DNA from: Pedobacter chitinilyticus
GTDB taxonomy: Bacteria > Bacteroidota > Bacteroidia > Sphingobacteriales > Sphingobacteriaceae
Reading direction: 5' to 3'
DNA: 64,000 nt
Assembly: GCF_003313385.1 (NCBI RefSeq)
Contig: NZ_QMHN01000001.1
Location: 459,673 to 523,672 of the forward strand
Shown in pieces: positions 42,817 through 52,654 of the stretch; the first letter of the stretch is position 1; each line of letters opens with the position of its first letter. A model generated the notes under the pieces. It saw only the letters and a list, made by a program, of their open reading frames with translations. It ran no database searches and was not told the origin of the DNA. Made by a program: the position numbers and the translations under genes.

Positions 42817-43488
42817 ATGAAACACCTAATTGCCCCTTCCATTTTATCGGCTGATTTTGCCAACCTGCAACGTGACATAGAGATGCTTAACCAAAGTGAG
42901 GCAGATTGGATTCATGTAGACGTAATGGATGGTGTTTTTGTGCCTAATATTTCCTTTGGTTTTCCAGTAATTGCAGCAGCAAAAAAACATGCTAAAAAGC
43001 CTTTTGATGTGCATTTAATGATTGTAGACCCAGATAGGTATATTGCTGACTTTGCTAAGGCTGGAGCTGATGTTATTACAGTGCATTATGAGGCGTGTAC
43101 CCATTTACATCGTACAATTCAGCTGATTAAATCAGTGGGATGCAAAGCGGGAGTGGCTTTAAATCCGCATACGCCAGTTAGTTTTTTGAAAGATGTATTG
43201 CAGGACATTGATTTGGTTTTGGTGATGTCTGTAAATCCTGGTTTTGGTGGACAAGCTTTTATTCCTCAAACCTTAAATAAGCTAAGAGAATTGAGGCAAA
43301 TGGCCAAGCAAGTTAACCCTAATCTTTACATAGAGGTTGATGGGGGAGTGGGGATTCAGAATATAGCTTCGTTAATTGAAGCAGGTGCCAATGTTTTCGT
43401 AGCAGGCAATGCTGTTTTTGCAGCCACAAGTCCTACACAGATGATTTCAGAGCTCAAAAATATAAAAACCTCTATTCAGCAGATCTAA
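42817..43488 (+). CDS. rpe: ribulose-phosphate 3-epimerase
   Basis: This enzyme interconverts ribulose 5-phosphate and xylulose 5-phosphate in the pentose phosphate pathway. The 223-residue TIM barrel has the family features APSILSADFANL at the start, HVDVMDGVFVPNISFG (metal-binding His and catalytic Asp), DVHLMIVDPDRY, MSVNPGFGGQ and EVDGGVG. It is complete and normal. The TonB-dependent receptor gene begins three bases after its stop, so the two are co-transcribed. Confidence 0.97.
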   Translation: MKHLIAPSILSADFANLQRDIEMLNQSEADWIHVDVMDGVFVPNISFGFPVIAAAKKHAKKPFDVHLMIVDPDRYIADFAKAGADVITVHYEACTHLHRTIQLIKSVGCKAGVALNPHTPVSFLKDVLQDIDLVLVMSVNPGFGGQAFIPQTLNKLRELRQMAKQVNPNLYIEVDGGVGIQNIASLIEAGANVFVAGNAVFAATSPTQMISELKNIKTSIQQI

Positions 43489-43491
43489 TTA

Positions 43492-45927
43492 ATGGCCAAG
43501 AAAACGCTTTTCCTTTTATGTTTGGTCATTTTATCGCTATGCGCCAGCGCACAATCCTTAATTAAGGTAAGCGGTATCATTTATGATGAGAAAAATCAAC
43601 CCTTACCTAAAGTAAGTGTTACGTTGGTAGGCTTATCTGGAAGTACAGTGAGTGATGAAGAAGGGAAGTATACCATTCATTCACGTTTGTCTAATTTCAG
43701 TTTGAGGTTCAAACTGGTAGGCTATCGAACGGAAACCATTAAGTTTAGTGAACAAAAAGGAACTGAAGTAAAAAAAGATGTTTTTTTGAAGCTAGACGTG
43801 AAAGAACTTAAAGGCGTAAAAATTACGGGGAAACAAAACCAGCTCAACAATGCGCAAAGTATCAATGTTACTGATTTGGCAAGCTTGCCTACCGTTTCCA
43901 TGAACTTTGAAGCTATTTTAAAAACCTTGCCAGGGGTTTCCACCAACAATGAATTAAGTTCGCAATACAGTGTACGTGGTGGTAATTTCGACGAAAATCT
44001 AATTTACGTTAACGATATTGAAATTAACCGACCTATTTTAATTAGAAATGGGCAACAGGAAGGTTTGAGTTTTATTAACCCCGATTTTGTAAGTAGGGCA
44101 CGTTTTTCGGCAGGTGGTTTTAATGCTAGGTACAACGACAAGCTTTCATCGGTACTGGATGTAAGATATGACAAGCCAGATAGCAATGAATATGTAATAT
44201 CAGCTGGTTTAATGGGTTTTTCGGCTACGGCTAAAAGCAATTTTAAAAATAGCCATTTGCTGTTTGGTTTCAGGAGAAAAGATAACAGGAATGTATTGGG
44301 AACGCAAGACCAAAAAGGTAGCTATCGTCCTAATTTTAATGATTTTCAGGCGCTTTATCAATATAATTTCAGCCAGAAGTTTAGCATTAACACCTTGCTT
44401 AATTTTAATTCTGGAAGTTTTAAACTTGTTCCACAAAGTAGGGAAACACAATTTGGTACCATTACTACACCCATGCGTTTGAAGGTGGATTATGAAGGAC
44501 AGGAAATTGATGATTATTACACTTATGGAGGTGCAGTAACAGCTTTGTTCAATCCTTATAAAGATTTGTCTGTCAAATGGATAAACAGTTATTTCGAAGT
44601 TCAGGAAAGAGAACGTTTTGATATTGATGGTAACTATGTTTTTGAAGAAGTGGATAACGATTACGCTGGTGGTGGCTTTGGTCCAATTCGTAAAAATAGA
44701 GGCTTGGGCAACCAATACAGTTACGCTAGAAATAGTTTAAATTCGAGTATAGCAAGTACCGAACTTAAGGTAGAACAGCGTGTGGGAAAACATGAAATTA
44801 CCTATGGTGCAAGATTCGAGCAAGCAAAATATGTAGATAAAATTAACGAATACAGTTATCTTGATTCGGCAGGCTATATTTTACCAGCGAATACCAATTC
44901 GTTTACTTTTGAGGATGCTATTTTTAGCAATAACCATTTAAAAATCAATACCATTTCTGGGTATTTACAAGATAGTTATGCTGTTTCAGCAAAAACAGAT
45001 GTGCAATTTGGTTTGCGAGCTAGTTACAATGATTTAAGTAGCGAATTATTGTTTAGTCCTAGGTTGTTAATGTTGTATCGTCCAGATGAACAAAAACTTT
45101 GGCGATTTACAGCGGGTATTTATCGTCAGGCACCAAGCTATAGGAGTATTAGAGATTTGGATGGCTCACTAAATCTTGACCAAAAGGCACAGCGTTCCTA
45201 CAACATATCGGCAGGTTACGATTTTTCCTTTAACGGATTAGGGACACGCCTAAAATTTACTTCTGAGGTTTATTACAAGTACGCTGATAGGATGATTCCG
45301 TATACCGTAGATAACGTAAGAATCAAATATTTGGCTACAAGCACTGCTAAAGGCAATACCTACGGAGCAGATTTTTCATTGGGTGGTGAGCTGGTGAAGG
45401 ATTTGATGTCTTTTTTTAGGGTTTCAATCTTAAGCGCTAACCAAGATGTAATTAACGACAGTTACGTAGCTAAGGATGCTAATGGCCAAAACCAAACCAT
45501 TTATCCAGGCTATTTGAAAAGACCAACCGACCAAAAAGTAAATTTCTCGATGTTTTTTCAGGATAGATTATTCAAAAGCCCTACTTATAAAGTGCACCTT
45601 AATTTGTTGTATGGTTCCAGATTACCTATCGGTGCCCCTCAAATTAAAACTTATACCGATGATTTCAGTATTCCAGCATACCGAAGGGTAGATATTGGTT
45701 TTTCTAATGACTTTTTGGATGCCAGTGCTAAAAGAAAGCCCAAATTTTTGAGCAAATATTTTAATTCGGTAATTGCTTATGCAGAGGTTTTTAACTTGCT
45801 GAACATTAACAATACGGTATCTTATTTGTGGCTAAAAGACGTGAATAATGTCAATTACGCTATTCCTAATTATTTAACGGGCAGACAATTAAACTTTAAG
45901 CTCATCTTTAAGATAAAAGGCAATTAA
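43492..45927 (+). CDS. TonB-dependent receptor with carboxypeptidase-like regulatory domain
   Basis: The 811-residue outer-membrane transporter has a signal peptide (cleavage near ASAQ, about residue 19). A CarboxypepD_reg-like domain follows (about 22-105, GIIYDEKNQPLPKVSVTL). Then come a plug domain with LKTLPGVSTN, YSVRGG and the short ENLIYVNDIEI sequence, and a beta-barrel ending with an aromatic-rich strand. There is no SusD partner, so a substrate other than a large glycan, such as an iron chelate or nucleoside, is likely. Its place after rpe gives no functional hint. Confidence 0.88.
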   Translation: MAKKTLFLLCLVILSLCASAQSLIKVSGIIYDEKNQPLPKVSVTLVGLSGSTVSDEEGKYTIHSRLSNFSLRFKLVGYRTETIKFSEQKGTEVKKDVFLKLDVKELKGVKITGKQNQLNNAQSINVTDLASLPTVSMNFEAILKTLPGVSTNNELSSQYSVRGGNFDENLIYVNDIEINRPILIRNGQQEGLSFINPDFVSRARFSAGGFNARYNDKLSSVLDVRYDKPDSNEYVISAGLMGFSATAKSNFKNSHLLFGFRRKDNRNVLGTQDQKGSYRPNFNDFQALYQYNFSQKFSINTLLNFNSGSFKLVPQSRETQFGTITTPMRLKVDYEGQEIDDYYTYGGAVTALFNPYKDLSVKWINSYFEVQERERFDIDGNYVFEEVDNDYAGGGFGPIRKNRGLGNQYSYARNSLNSSIASTELKVEQRVGKHEITYGARFEQAKYVDKINEYSYLDSAGYILPANTNSFTFEDAIFSNNHLKINTISGYLQDSYAVSAKTDVQFGLRASYNDLSSELLFSPRLLMLYRPDEQKLWRFTAGIYRQAPSYRSIRDLDGSLNLDQKAQRSYNISAGYDFSFNGLGTRLKFTSEVYYKYADRMIPYTVDNVRIKYLATSTAKGNTYGADFSLGGELVKDLMSFFRVSILSANQDVINDSYVAKDANGQNQTIYPGYLKRPTDQKVNFSMFFQDRLFKSPTYKVHLNLLYGSRLPIGAPQIKTYTDDFSIPAYRRVDIGFSNDFLDASAKRKPKFLSKYFNSVIAYAEVFNLLNINNTVSYLWLKDVNNVNYAIPNYLTGRQLNFKLIFKIKGN

Positions 45928-45930
45928 TTG

Positions 45931-45977
45931 AGGTTAATATGCTATCACTTTAGGTTAATATACTAGCAGTATTTTTG
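45931..45977 (+). promoter_or_regulatory. serC promoter with 21-bp-period direct repeats
   Basis: AGGTTAATATGCTA (45931-45944) and AGGTTAATATACTA (45952-45965) differ by one base and are 21 bp apart (two helical turns). The second copy lies between a weak TTTA -33 and TATTTTTG (45970-45977), which fits the -7 consensus. The mRNA leader would be about 95 nt. The placement suits regulator binding. Confidence 0.5.
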
Positions 45978-46078
45978 TCTTTTTCTCAAACGTTTGTTAT
46001 GTTGATTATTTGGTTGATAAAAAACCTAAATAATTAGTGTCAAAATGTTAATTTTACGAGCAATAAAAAACAGAAAAA

Positions 46079-47146
46079 ATGAGACATAATTTTGGAGCTG
46101 GTCCTTGTATTTTACCGCAGGAAGTTTTTAAGCAAGCTTCTAGCGCAGTACTAGATTTTAAAGACGGTTTATCAATTCTAGAAATCTCCCATCGCTCACC
46201 TGAATTTGAGGCAGTGGTTGAGGAGACGGTAAGATTGGTAAAGGAACTTTTAAATGTTCCTTCGGGATATTCAGTACTGTTGTTGCAAGGAGGAGCAAGC
46301 CTACAATTTTCAATGGTGCCCATGAATTTACTGCCTGAAGGCAAAAGCGCCGCTTATTTAGATTCGGGTGTTTGGGCAAGTAAAGCAATTAAAGAAGTTA
46401 AATATTTCGGTAAAGCCAATGTTGTAGCATCCTCAAAAGACTCCAATTATACCTTTATTCCTAAAGACTTCGAAATCCCAGCGGATAGTGCTTATTTCCA
46501 CTATACCTCTAATAATACTATTTACGGTACTGAGCTGTTTGATTTACCAGCCACCAAAGTACCTGTAGTTTGCGACATGTCGTCGGATATTATGAGCCGT
46601 GTGATTGACGTTTCGAAATATGACTTAATCTATGCTGGAGCGCAAAAAAATATCGGTCCTGCTGGTTTAACTGTAGTGATTGTAAAAGACGAGATTTTAG
46701 GAAAAACTGATAGAGCTATTCCTTCTATGTTAGATTATAAATCTCATGTAGACGGTGGTTCAATGTACAACACCCCGCCTGTGTTCTCTATCTACACTGC
46801 AATGTTAAACCTCCGTTGGTTGAAATCAAAAGGCGGTATTGCTGAGATTGAGAAAGAAAATATCGCAAAGGCAAAAGCTTTATATACAGAGATTGATAGA
46901 AATTCTTTATTTAAGGGAACTTGTGCGGTAGAAGACCGTTCACGTATGAACATTTGTTTTGTAATGGAAGACCCTGAGTTAGAAAAGCCTTTCGCTAAAT
47001 ATGCTGACGAAAATGGTTTTGAAGGCTTAAAGGGACACAGAAGTGTAGGTGGTTTCAGAGCATCTATGTACAATGCACTTCCAATTACCAGCGTACATGC
47101 GCTAATCGATTTAATGCAAAGTTTCGAAGAAAAATACAAAAAATAA
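46079..47146 (+). CDS. serC: phosphoserine aminotransferase
   Basis: This PLP enzyme converts 3-phosphohydroxypyruvate to phosphoserine in serine biosynthesis, and acts also in the pyridoxine route. The 355-residue protein starts [12 protein letters not shown]. The PLP lysine is Lys190 ([10 protein letters not shown]). The substrate-binding features HRSPEF and the C-terminal [17 protein letters not shown] are present. serA follows after three bases, forming a serine operon. Direct repeats at its promoter suggest transcriptional control. Confidence 0.96.
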   Translation: MRHNFGAGPCILPQEVFKQASSAVLDFKDGLSILEISHRSPEFEAVVEETVRLVKELLNVPSGYSVLLLQGGASLQFSMVPMNLLPEGKSAAYLDSGVWASKAIKEVKYFGKANVVASSKDSNYTFIPKDFEIPADSAYFHYTSNNTIYGTELFDLPATKVPVVCDMSSDIMSRVIDVSKYDLIYAGAQKNIGPAGLTVVIVKDEILGKTDRAIPSMLDYKSHVDGGSMYNTPPVFSIYTAMLNLRWLKSKGGIAEIEKENIAKAKALYTEIDRNSLFKGTCAVEDRSRMNICFVMEDPELEKPFAKYADENGFEGLKGHRSVGGFRASMYNALPITSVHALIDLMQSFEEKYKK

Positions 47147-47149
47147 GAA

Positions 47150-48100
47150 ATGGCTAGAATACTTGCCAATGATGGCATAGATCCAATAGGAAAGAAATTA
47201 TTAGAAGATGCTGGGTTTACTGTAGATACACAAACGGTACCTCAAGATCAATTAGTAGCGGCATTGCAAAATTACGATGGCTTAACCGTTAGAAGTGCTA
47301 CTAAAGTTAGAAAAGAACTGATTGATGCTTGTCCTAACCTCAAATTAATAGGTAGAGGTGGTGTTGGTATGGATAATATCGACGTAGAATACGCAAGGTC
47401 AAAAGGAATTACAGTAGTGAATACACCTGCTGCTTCATCATTATCGGTAGCGGAGTTGGTGTTCTCTCACTTATTTACTGGCGTACGTTTCTTGCAAGAT
47501 GCTAACCGTAAAATGCCTGTAGAAGGAAATACCAAATTCAACGATTTGAAAAAAGCTTATGCTAAGGGTATTGAGTTGAGAGGTAAAACCATTGGTATTA
47601 TTGGTTTTGGAAGAATTGGAAGAGAAACTGCAGCCGTAGCTTTAGGGTTAGGAATGAATGTGTTAGCTTACGATTTATTCCCTTTTAGTGGAAACATTAC
47701 TTTGAACCTAACTTTAGGCATCAAGGTTGAAATTCCAGTAACTACCGTAAGTTTGGAAGAGGTAATTGCCAATAGTGATTTTATCTCTTTACATACGCCA
47801 TTTGCCGACAAACCAATTTTAGGCGCAGCTGAATTTGCAGCGATGAAAAACGGGGTAGGCGTAGTGAATTGCTCTCGTGGTGGAACTATCGACGAAGCTG
47901 CTTTAATCGAGGCTTTAAACTCGGGCAAGGTTGCTTTTGCAGGTTTAGATGTTTTTGATAACGAACCTACACCAGCTGCAGAGATTTTATCACACCCTAA
48001 AATTTCGTTGACTCCTCATATTGGTGCCTCAACTAACGAAGCGCAAGAGCGTATCGGTACGGAATTGGCTAATTTGATTATCGATCATTTTAAGGGTTAA
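47150..48100 (+). CDS. serA: D-3-phosphoglycerate dehydrogenase, short form
   Basis: This NAD-dependent enzyme starts serine biosynthesis from 3-phosphoglycerate. The 316-residue protein has the Rossmann motif GFGRIG near residues 152-157, the RGGVGMDNID segment, CSRGG and the catalytic PHIGAST region. It lacks the C-terminal ACT or ASB domain of long SerA forms, so allosteric serine inhibition through that domain is absent. The operon with serC supports the assignment over other D-2-hydroxyacid dehydrogenases. A terminator follows. Confidence 0.93.
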   Translation: MARILANDGIDPIGKKLLEDAGFTVDTQTVPQDQLVAALQNYDGLTVRSATKVRKELIDACPNLKLIGRGGVGMDNIDVEYARSKGITVVNTPAASSLSVAELVFSHLFTGVRFLQDANRKMPVEGNTKFNDLKKAYAKGIELRGKTIGIIGFGRIGRETAAVALGLGMNVLAYDLFPFSGNITLNLTLGIKVEIPVTTVSLEEVIANSDFISLHTPFADKPILGAAEFAAMKNGVGVVNCSRGGTIDEAALIEALNSGKVAFAGLDVFDNEPTPAAEILSHPKISLTPHIGASTNEAQERIGTELANLIIDHFKG

Positions 48101-48122
48101 TCCCCGATAACCATATGATATA

Positions 48123-48153
48123 AAAGCCCGAGATTTTAATCTTGGGCTTTTTT
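48123..48153 (+). terminator. terminator after serA
   Basis: AAAGCCCGAGATT pairs with AATCTTGGGCTTT (one G-U), followed by a T run. Confidence 0.85.
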
Positions 48154-48256
48154 GTGTTTATACGAGTCGTCATTGCCGTTGATAATGCGTCATTTCGACC
48201 GTAGCGGAGAAATCTTTGTAAATTTATTTTATCTAATAAAAGACTCGATATTATGT

Positions 48257-48430
48257 CACCACCTCGTGGTTCTGAATTGTAATGTCTTATAGTTAGAATA
48301 ATATCAGTCCTTCGGACTTAAATATTACATGAAAATTCTTTATACCACACATCTATTGCCAAAACCACGAAGTGGTGTTATTATTTTAAAAGAGATAAGC
48401 AGTAGGTAAAGAATCCTGAAAGGGTGATAT
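48257..48430. repeat. modular intergenic repeat, copy A
   Basis: Four modules appear in order: CACCACCTCGTGGTT, then AATAATATCAGTCCTTCGG with a following ACTT, then AAAACCACGAAGTGGT, then CCTGAAAGGGTGA. The same modules in the same order and similar spacing occur on the opposite strand at 62862-63031. Confidence 0.7.
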
Positions 48431-48460
48431 TAAATTCAAAGATTCTACTATTCATAACAC

Positions 48461-48597
48461 GTCATTTCGATCGTAGTGGAGAGATCTTTTTCGAATGTTT
48501 AATAAATATAGATATATCCAAAGATTTAACTTCGTTGATTTTCAATTTACTTCGTAGAGCTTCGATTCTCCACTCGCTAAGCTGTAGTCTAAATGAC
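48461..48597. repeat. REP-like inverted repeat with long conserved interior
   Basis: It starts GTCATTTCGATCGTAGTGGAG and ends AAATGAC. Its interior CCAAAGATTTAACTTCG, TTGATTTTCAATTTACTTCG and GATTCTCCAC is nearly identical to part of 62514-62648 on the same strand. Confidence 0.65.
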
Positions 48598-48753
48598 AAA
48601 AGTGCTTACTCCATCGAATTAGTCAACGCCCAGTACCTAAAACCTAACACCGCCTTTTGAAAGGTGCTCAATCTCATTGGGTCTTTTTGGTAATAGGATG
48701 GAAGCACTAGTTTATTCAATTTTACCAATGCTTTAAAAAATGCTTTCTTCATA

Positions 48754-49299
48754 TCATAAAACTTTGATACCGCTTTGAGGCTCTTTTGACTTCATCAATT
48801 TGTTCTTTCTGTAAAGGATAAAGAACAACACCGCAGATATGACAACAAAAAGAGCCAATAAAAGTTGCAAATAATTGGTGCTTTTACTTATTTTCTGATT
48901 GTACTCCAGCAATTCGTCATTTTTTACCTGCAAGTCCCTAATGGTTTTCTTATAGCTGTCAATACGTAATTGACTGTTATCTACATTAGATTTTACCTGT
49001 TGAAACTGTAGGTCTTTGTAGTCTAACAATACCTTCAATTCCGTAAAGATGTTATTATCGTTAATGGCAATCTGTCTCAAAATCTCGTTAGAGTTTTTGA
49101 TGTCCCTTTTGGTCTGGAATCCAAAAATACCTGTGCGAGCATTTAAGCTTTCATCATATTGTCCAAAGCGGGTGCTTCGTTCGGCCAACATGACGTTAAT
49201 TTTATTTCGTTGCAGTTCATAAGCAGAACTATCTTGCGCAAAGCTTACGCTTATTAAACTTCCGAATAAGAGTGTAAAAAGAATGGCTTTTCTCATCAT
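48754..49299 (-). CDS. secreted/membrane coiled-coil protein of unknown function
   Basis: The 181-residue protein has a signal peptide (cleavage near SFAQ, about residue 22). A helical periplasmic segment rich in Asn, Asp, Gln, Lys and Leu (coiled coil about 85-135) follows. A single membrane helix near the C-terminus (QLLLALFVVISAVLFFILY) precedes a basic cytosolic tail (RKNKLMKSKEP). I recognise no family. It is the last gene of a three-gene - strand operon with a DUF62 enzyme and an ABM-like protein (gaps of 11 and 10 nt). Confidence 0.65.
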   Translation of the reverse strand: MMRKAILFTLLFGSLISVSFAQDSSAYELQRNKINVMLAERSTRFGQYDESLNARTGIFGFQTKRDIKNSNEILRQIAINDNNIFTELKVLLDYKDLQFQQVKSNVDNSQLRIDSYKKTIRDLQVKNDELLEYNQKISKSTNYLQLLLALFVVISAVLFFILYRKNKLMKSKEPQSGIKVL

Positions 49300-49309
49300 A
49301 GTTAAAACT

Positions 49310-49597
49310 TTAAATAGTACCTAACAAACTCCATGCCTCAGCTTTCTTTACAAAATGAGGTTTCACTTGTGCCCATGTACGTTTGAACAAATCAGACTGT
49401 CTATAGTTTTCCAGCGCATCGACATTTTTCCACCTGCTGATCGTGAAAAAAACGTTCTTGTCCGTTTCATGCTGTAGCAAATTAACGCCCATACAGCCTT
49501 CGAAGCTTGCGATTTGGATATTTACTTGTGTAAATAGCTGCTTGAAGTCTTCGATGAATAATTCAGAAAACTCCAATTTAACAAGTCTGGTAATCAT
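49310..49597 (-). CDS. ABM-like (antibiotic biosynthesis monooxygenase) domain protein
   Basis: This 95-residue protein has the dimeric alpha/beta barrel pattern of the ABM superfamily: a first strand ITRLVKLEF, a helix, FEGCMGVNLLQ, FFTISRWKNVDALENYRQS and the C-terminal strand. No cofactor-binding residues can be assigned. Such proteins include quinol monooxygenases and heme-degrading enzymes, but many have no known role. It sits 11 nt after the DUF62 gene and 10 nt before the coiled-coil gene, in one operon. Confidence 0.8.
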   Translation of the reverse strand: MITRLVKLEFSELFIEDFKQLFTQVNIQIASFEGCMGVNLLQHETDKNVFFTISRWKNVDALENYRQSDLFKRTWAQVKPHFVKKAEAWSLLGTI

Positions 49598-49608
49598 AAA
49601 AAGATGGT

Positions 49609-50388
49609 TTATGGATGGAACTCTACCCTGACAATATCATTAAGATGCAAGCCTAATAAACCGCTGGCTTTGCCTTTGTTAATGGCAATTTCCAAATGGT
49701 TACTAATGCCAAATAGGCAGAGTTTTTCGCCTTCTGGAACTTCATTATAGTGCCAGCTTAGTTGGGTAATGGTTTCGCTCTTCCTAAAATAAAGCGTAAA
49801 GTCTCTATTGCGTTGTACTTTGGTGAATAAGTCCTTGGTAATGTTGGTAATTACATTACTGAACCTATCGATAAAAATCACACTTCCTCTGATAATGTCA
49901 CGTTCAATTACAGGGTGCAACAACATGCGCTGTTCAATATCATCAGCAGGGATACCAATTTCTTTGAGTCTGCCACCTTTAGCCAAATGCACAGCAGCTT
50001 TCACCAAGATATCAACCAACGGAAAATGCAAAAATTTCAAGTCCTGCATAATGTTCAGTTCCACTAATTCGTCAGGTTTATCCTCAAAAAGCAACGAAAA
50101 AATGCCATTATCGGCGCCTACAAAATAATGGTCTTTGTAGCGCAGGGCGATGTACTTGGTGTTTTCGTTAAATACTGAATCAATCCCAATAAGGTGAACC
50201 GTATTTTTTGGGAAATAGATATAGGCATTTTTAAGAACAAAAGCTGCGTAAGAAATGTTGAAAGCAGGTACTTCGTGGGTGATGTCTATAATATTAACGC
50301 TTGGGAGGATATTCAGGATACTGCCTTTTAGTGCAGCCTGATAAAAATCCTTCGAACCCAAATCTGTCGTTAATGTGATTATAGCCAT
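49609..50388 (-). CDS. SAM hydroxide adenosyltransferase (DUF62 / SAM-dependent halogenase family)
   Basis: The 259-residue protein belongs to the family of fluorinase/chlorinase relatives that hydrolyse S-adenosylmethionine to adenosine and methionine. Signature segments are the N-terminal TTDLGSKDFY, INITHEVP-like DITHEVPAF, VGADNGIFS, and RGSVIFIDRFSNVITNI with the conserved Asn. Most bacterial members use water/hydroxide, and genuine halogenases have special changes that are not evident. It is divergent from phoH, a neighbourhood I recall as recurrent in Bacteroidota. Confidence 0.88.
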   Translation of the reverse strand: MAIITLTTDLGSKDFYQAALKGSILNILPSVNIIDITHEVPAFNISYAAFVLKNAYIYFPKNTVHLIGIDSVFNENTKYIALRYKDHYFVGADNGIFSLLFEDKPDELVELNIMQDLKFLHFPLVDILVKAAVHLAKGGRLKEIGIPADDIEQRMLLHPVIERDIIRGSVIFIDRFSNVITNITKDLFTKVQRNRDFTLYFRKSETITQLSWHYNEVPEGEKLCLFGISNHLEIAINKGKASGLLGLHLNDIVRVEFHP

Positions 50389-50491
50389 TAAAAATTAAAT
50401 ATTTATGCTTATTCTTGCGTATAGGCAAATTGCCTACAAATATTCAATTTTTAAATCGAATTACACAGGGCGCAACTAAAAAAACAATATT

Positions 50492-51457
50492 TTGAGCGAA
50501 ATAAAATTGATACTGGAAACTACCGATCAGATACAATTCTGGGGGGCGAATAACGAGCACTATGAGCAAATAAAAGCGGCTTTTCCAAAGCTGAAGATTG
50601 TGGCTAGAGGCAATGAAGTGAAGGCTTTAGGTGACGAGGCCGAGCTCAAATTGTTTGAGCAAAAAATCAACGCCTTGGTGGCTCATTTAGATAAATTTGG
50701 CACGCTGACCAATAACGATGTGGACGGCATATTGGGCGCTAAAAAAAATACTGAGAACAACACTACAGAACCTGCTAGTGGTACCCCTGTAGGTAGTGGC
50801 GAGGTAATTGTTTATGGAAACCACGGTCTAATGGTAAAAGCCCGTACGGCAAACCAAAGGAAAATGGTAGACAGCATCAATAAAAACGATGTGTTGTTTG
50901 CCATTGGTCCTGCAGGTACAGGGAAGACCTATACTGCGGTTGCCTTGGCGGTAAGAGCCCTGAAAAACAAAGAGATTAAGCGTATCATCTTGACCAGACC
51001 TGCGGTAGAGGCTGGGGAGAGTCTGGGCTTTTTGCCTGGCGACTTGAAGGAAAAAGTCGACCCTTATTTACGCCCTTTGTATGATGCGCTTGATGATATG
51101 ATTCCAGCGGAGAAACTAAAAATCTATTTAGAGAATAGAACCATTGAAGTAGCACCGCTAGCCTTTATGCGTGGTCGTACCTTAGATAATTGCTTTGTGA
51201 TTTTGGATGAGGCTCAGAACTCTACCGATTTGCAATTGAAAATGTTCCTAACTCGTATGGGACCAACGGCTAAATTTATCGTTACTGGTGACGTTACTCA
51301 AATTGACTTACCGAAAAAGGCACAGTCGGGCTTACATAATGCCCTTCGCATATTGGGTGATATTAAAGGAATCGATATTATTTATTTAAGCGGCGAGGAT
51401 GTGGTACGTCATAAGTTGGTTAAGGCTATTTTGAAAGCGTACGGAGATATTCAGTAA
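50492..51457 (+). CDS. phoH: PhoH family ATPase
   Basis: This 321-residue cytosolic ATPase of the PhoH/YbeZ type is linked in other bacteria to RNA maturation (YbeY partner) and phosphate starvation. Walker A is GPAGTGKT (139-146), and the Walker B region VILDEAQNS is at 236-244. The preceding region (about 1-70) looks KH-like. The start is TTG at 50492; no ATG is near the conserved N-terminus, and the frame starts with SEIKLILET, as is usual for such proteins. A hairpin terminator follows. Confidence 0.92.
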   Translation: MSEIKLILETTDQIQFWGANNEHYEQIKAAFPKLKIVARGNEVKALGDEAELKLFEQKINALVAHLDKFGTLTNNDVDGILGAKKNTENNTTEPASGTPVGSGEVIVYGNHGLMVKARTANQRKMVDSINKNDVLFAIGPAGTGKTYTAVALAVRALKNKEIKRIILTRPAVEAGESLGFLPGDLKEKVDPYLRPLYDALDDMIPAEKLKIYLENRTIEVAPLAFMRGRTLDNCFVILDEAQNSTDLQLKMFLTRMGPTAKFIVTGDVTQIDLPKKAQSGLHNALRILGDIKGIDIIYLSGEDVVRHKLVKAILKAYGDIQ

Positions 51458-51511
51458 TAGTGGTTAGTTACTAGTGGTTAGTAATTAGGAATAGCGTATT
51501 GTTTAAAAGAG

Positions 51512-51553
51512 GTCCGAAGATGAAATTTTATAATTATGTCTTCGGACTTTTTT
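51512..51553 (+). terminator. terminator after phoH
   Basis: GTCCGAAGA (51512-51520) pairs with TCTTCGGAC (51539-51547) across an 18-base loop, followed by TTTTTT. Confidence 0.75.
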
Positions 51554-51616
51554 ATTGGGTCAAGTTAGCTGCTCAACTTTCGGACTTCCCGACTTTTTTA
51601 CTATTTTTATGCCCTC

Positions 51617-52567
51617 ATGAAAGCAGTAAAAGAAACCCAATTTACCTTCCCAAAACAAAGTAGTTTTTACAAAGGAAAAGTACGTGATGTGTACACTATT
51701 GATAACCAGTTAATGGCAATGGTGGTGACCGACAGGATCTCGGCATTTGATGTGGTATTGCCAGAAGCAATTCCTTACAAAGGTCAGGTGTTGAACCAAA
51801 TTGCAGCTAAATTTTTATCAGCAACAAAAGACATCGTGCCAAATTGGGTATTAGCTACTCCAGATGAAATGGTGACGATTGGTCGTATTTGCGAACCATT
51901 TAAGGTAGAGATGGTGATTAGAGGATATTTAGCTGGTCATGCTGCACGTGAATATGCACTAGGCAAACGTCAAGTTTGTGGTGTTGCTTTGCCAGAAGGG
52001 TTGAAAGAGAATGATAAGCTACCTGAGCCTATCATTACACCAACCACTAAAGCTGCTGTAGGCCACGATGAGGATATTTCAAGAGAAGATATTTTGGCGA
52101 AAGGCATTGTTTCTTTAGCAGATTATGAAAAACTAGAGAAATACACCCGTGCTTTATACCAAAGAGGTACCGAAATGGCAGCAGAAAGAGGACTGATTTT
52201 AGTGGATACCAAATATGAGTTCGGTAAAGTGGGTGATGAAATTTATTTGATCGACGAAATTCACACGCCAGATTCGTCTCGTTACTTTTATGCTGAAGGT
52301 TATGAAGAAAGACAGGCAAATGACGAACCTCAAAAACAGCTTTCTAAAGAGTTTGTGCGTAAGTGGTTAATAGAGAATGGCTTTCAAGGTAAAGATGGAC
52401 AAGTAGTGCCAATAATGACTGAAGAAATTGTAGAATCCATTTCAGAACGCTATATTGAGCTTTACGAACAGATTGTTGGAGAGAAATTTGTGAAAAATCC
52501 TTCTGAAAATATTTTGGATAGGATAGAAGCAAATACCAAAGCCGCCGTTGAGAAATTAATACAGTAA
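51617..52567 (+). CDS. purC: phosphoribosylaminoimidazole-succinocarboxamide synthase (SAICAR synthetase)
   Basis: This enzyme makes SAICAR from CAIR and aspartate with ATP in purine biosynthesis. The 316-residue protein has the family start [11 protein letters not shown], then [35 protein letters not shown], and [30 protein letters not shown] (in two parts of the signature). Length is slightly above the E. coli form but normal for Bacteroidota. TATTTTTA near 51602 is one base off the -7 consensus. The gene stands alone. Confidence 0.96.
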   Translation: MKAVKETQFTFPKQSSFYKGKVRDVYTIDNQLMAMVVTDRISAFDVVLPEAIPYKGQVLNQIAAKFLSATKDIVPNWVLATPDEMVTIGRICEPFKVEMVIRGYLAGHAAREYALGKRQVCGVALPEGLKENDKLPEPIITPTTKAAVGHDEDISREDILAKGIVSLADYEKLEKYTRALYQRGTEMAAERGLILVDTKYEFGKVGDEIYLIDEIHTPDSSRYFYAEGYEERQANDEPQKQLSKEFVRKWLIENGFQGKDGQVVPIMTEEIVESISERYIELYEQIVGEKFVKNPSENILDRIEANTKAAVEKLIQ

Positions 52568-52579
52568 ACAGTTTTCAGT

Positions 52580-52601
52580 TAGCATTAAACTTTTAATGCT
52601 A
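52580..52601. terminator. weak hairpin after purC
   Basis: TAGCATTAAA and TTTAATGCTA pair around two bases. There is no strong T run, so termination activity is uncertain. Confidence 0.4.
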
Positions 52602-52654
52602 GTTAATTAGTTAGCCAGTTAAACAAATAACCAGTTAACCAAAAAATAAAAAAT

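Larger units (their letters stand above)
48154..48753. other. 600-nt repeat-rich gap
   Basis: No gene is visible. It holds a REP-like half element (48189-48220), the modular repeat copy A (48257-48430) and a full REP-like repeat (48461-48597), then AT-rich sequence. An open frame of 78 codons at 48424-48660 spans the repeats and is rejected. Confidence 0.65.

Noticed and set aside
48424..48660. 78-codon frame in the 48-kb gap
   Set aside because: Composed of the two repeat families listed there; no codon pattern or family.
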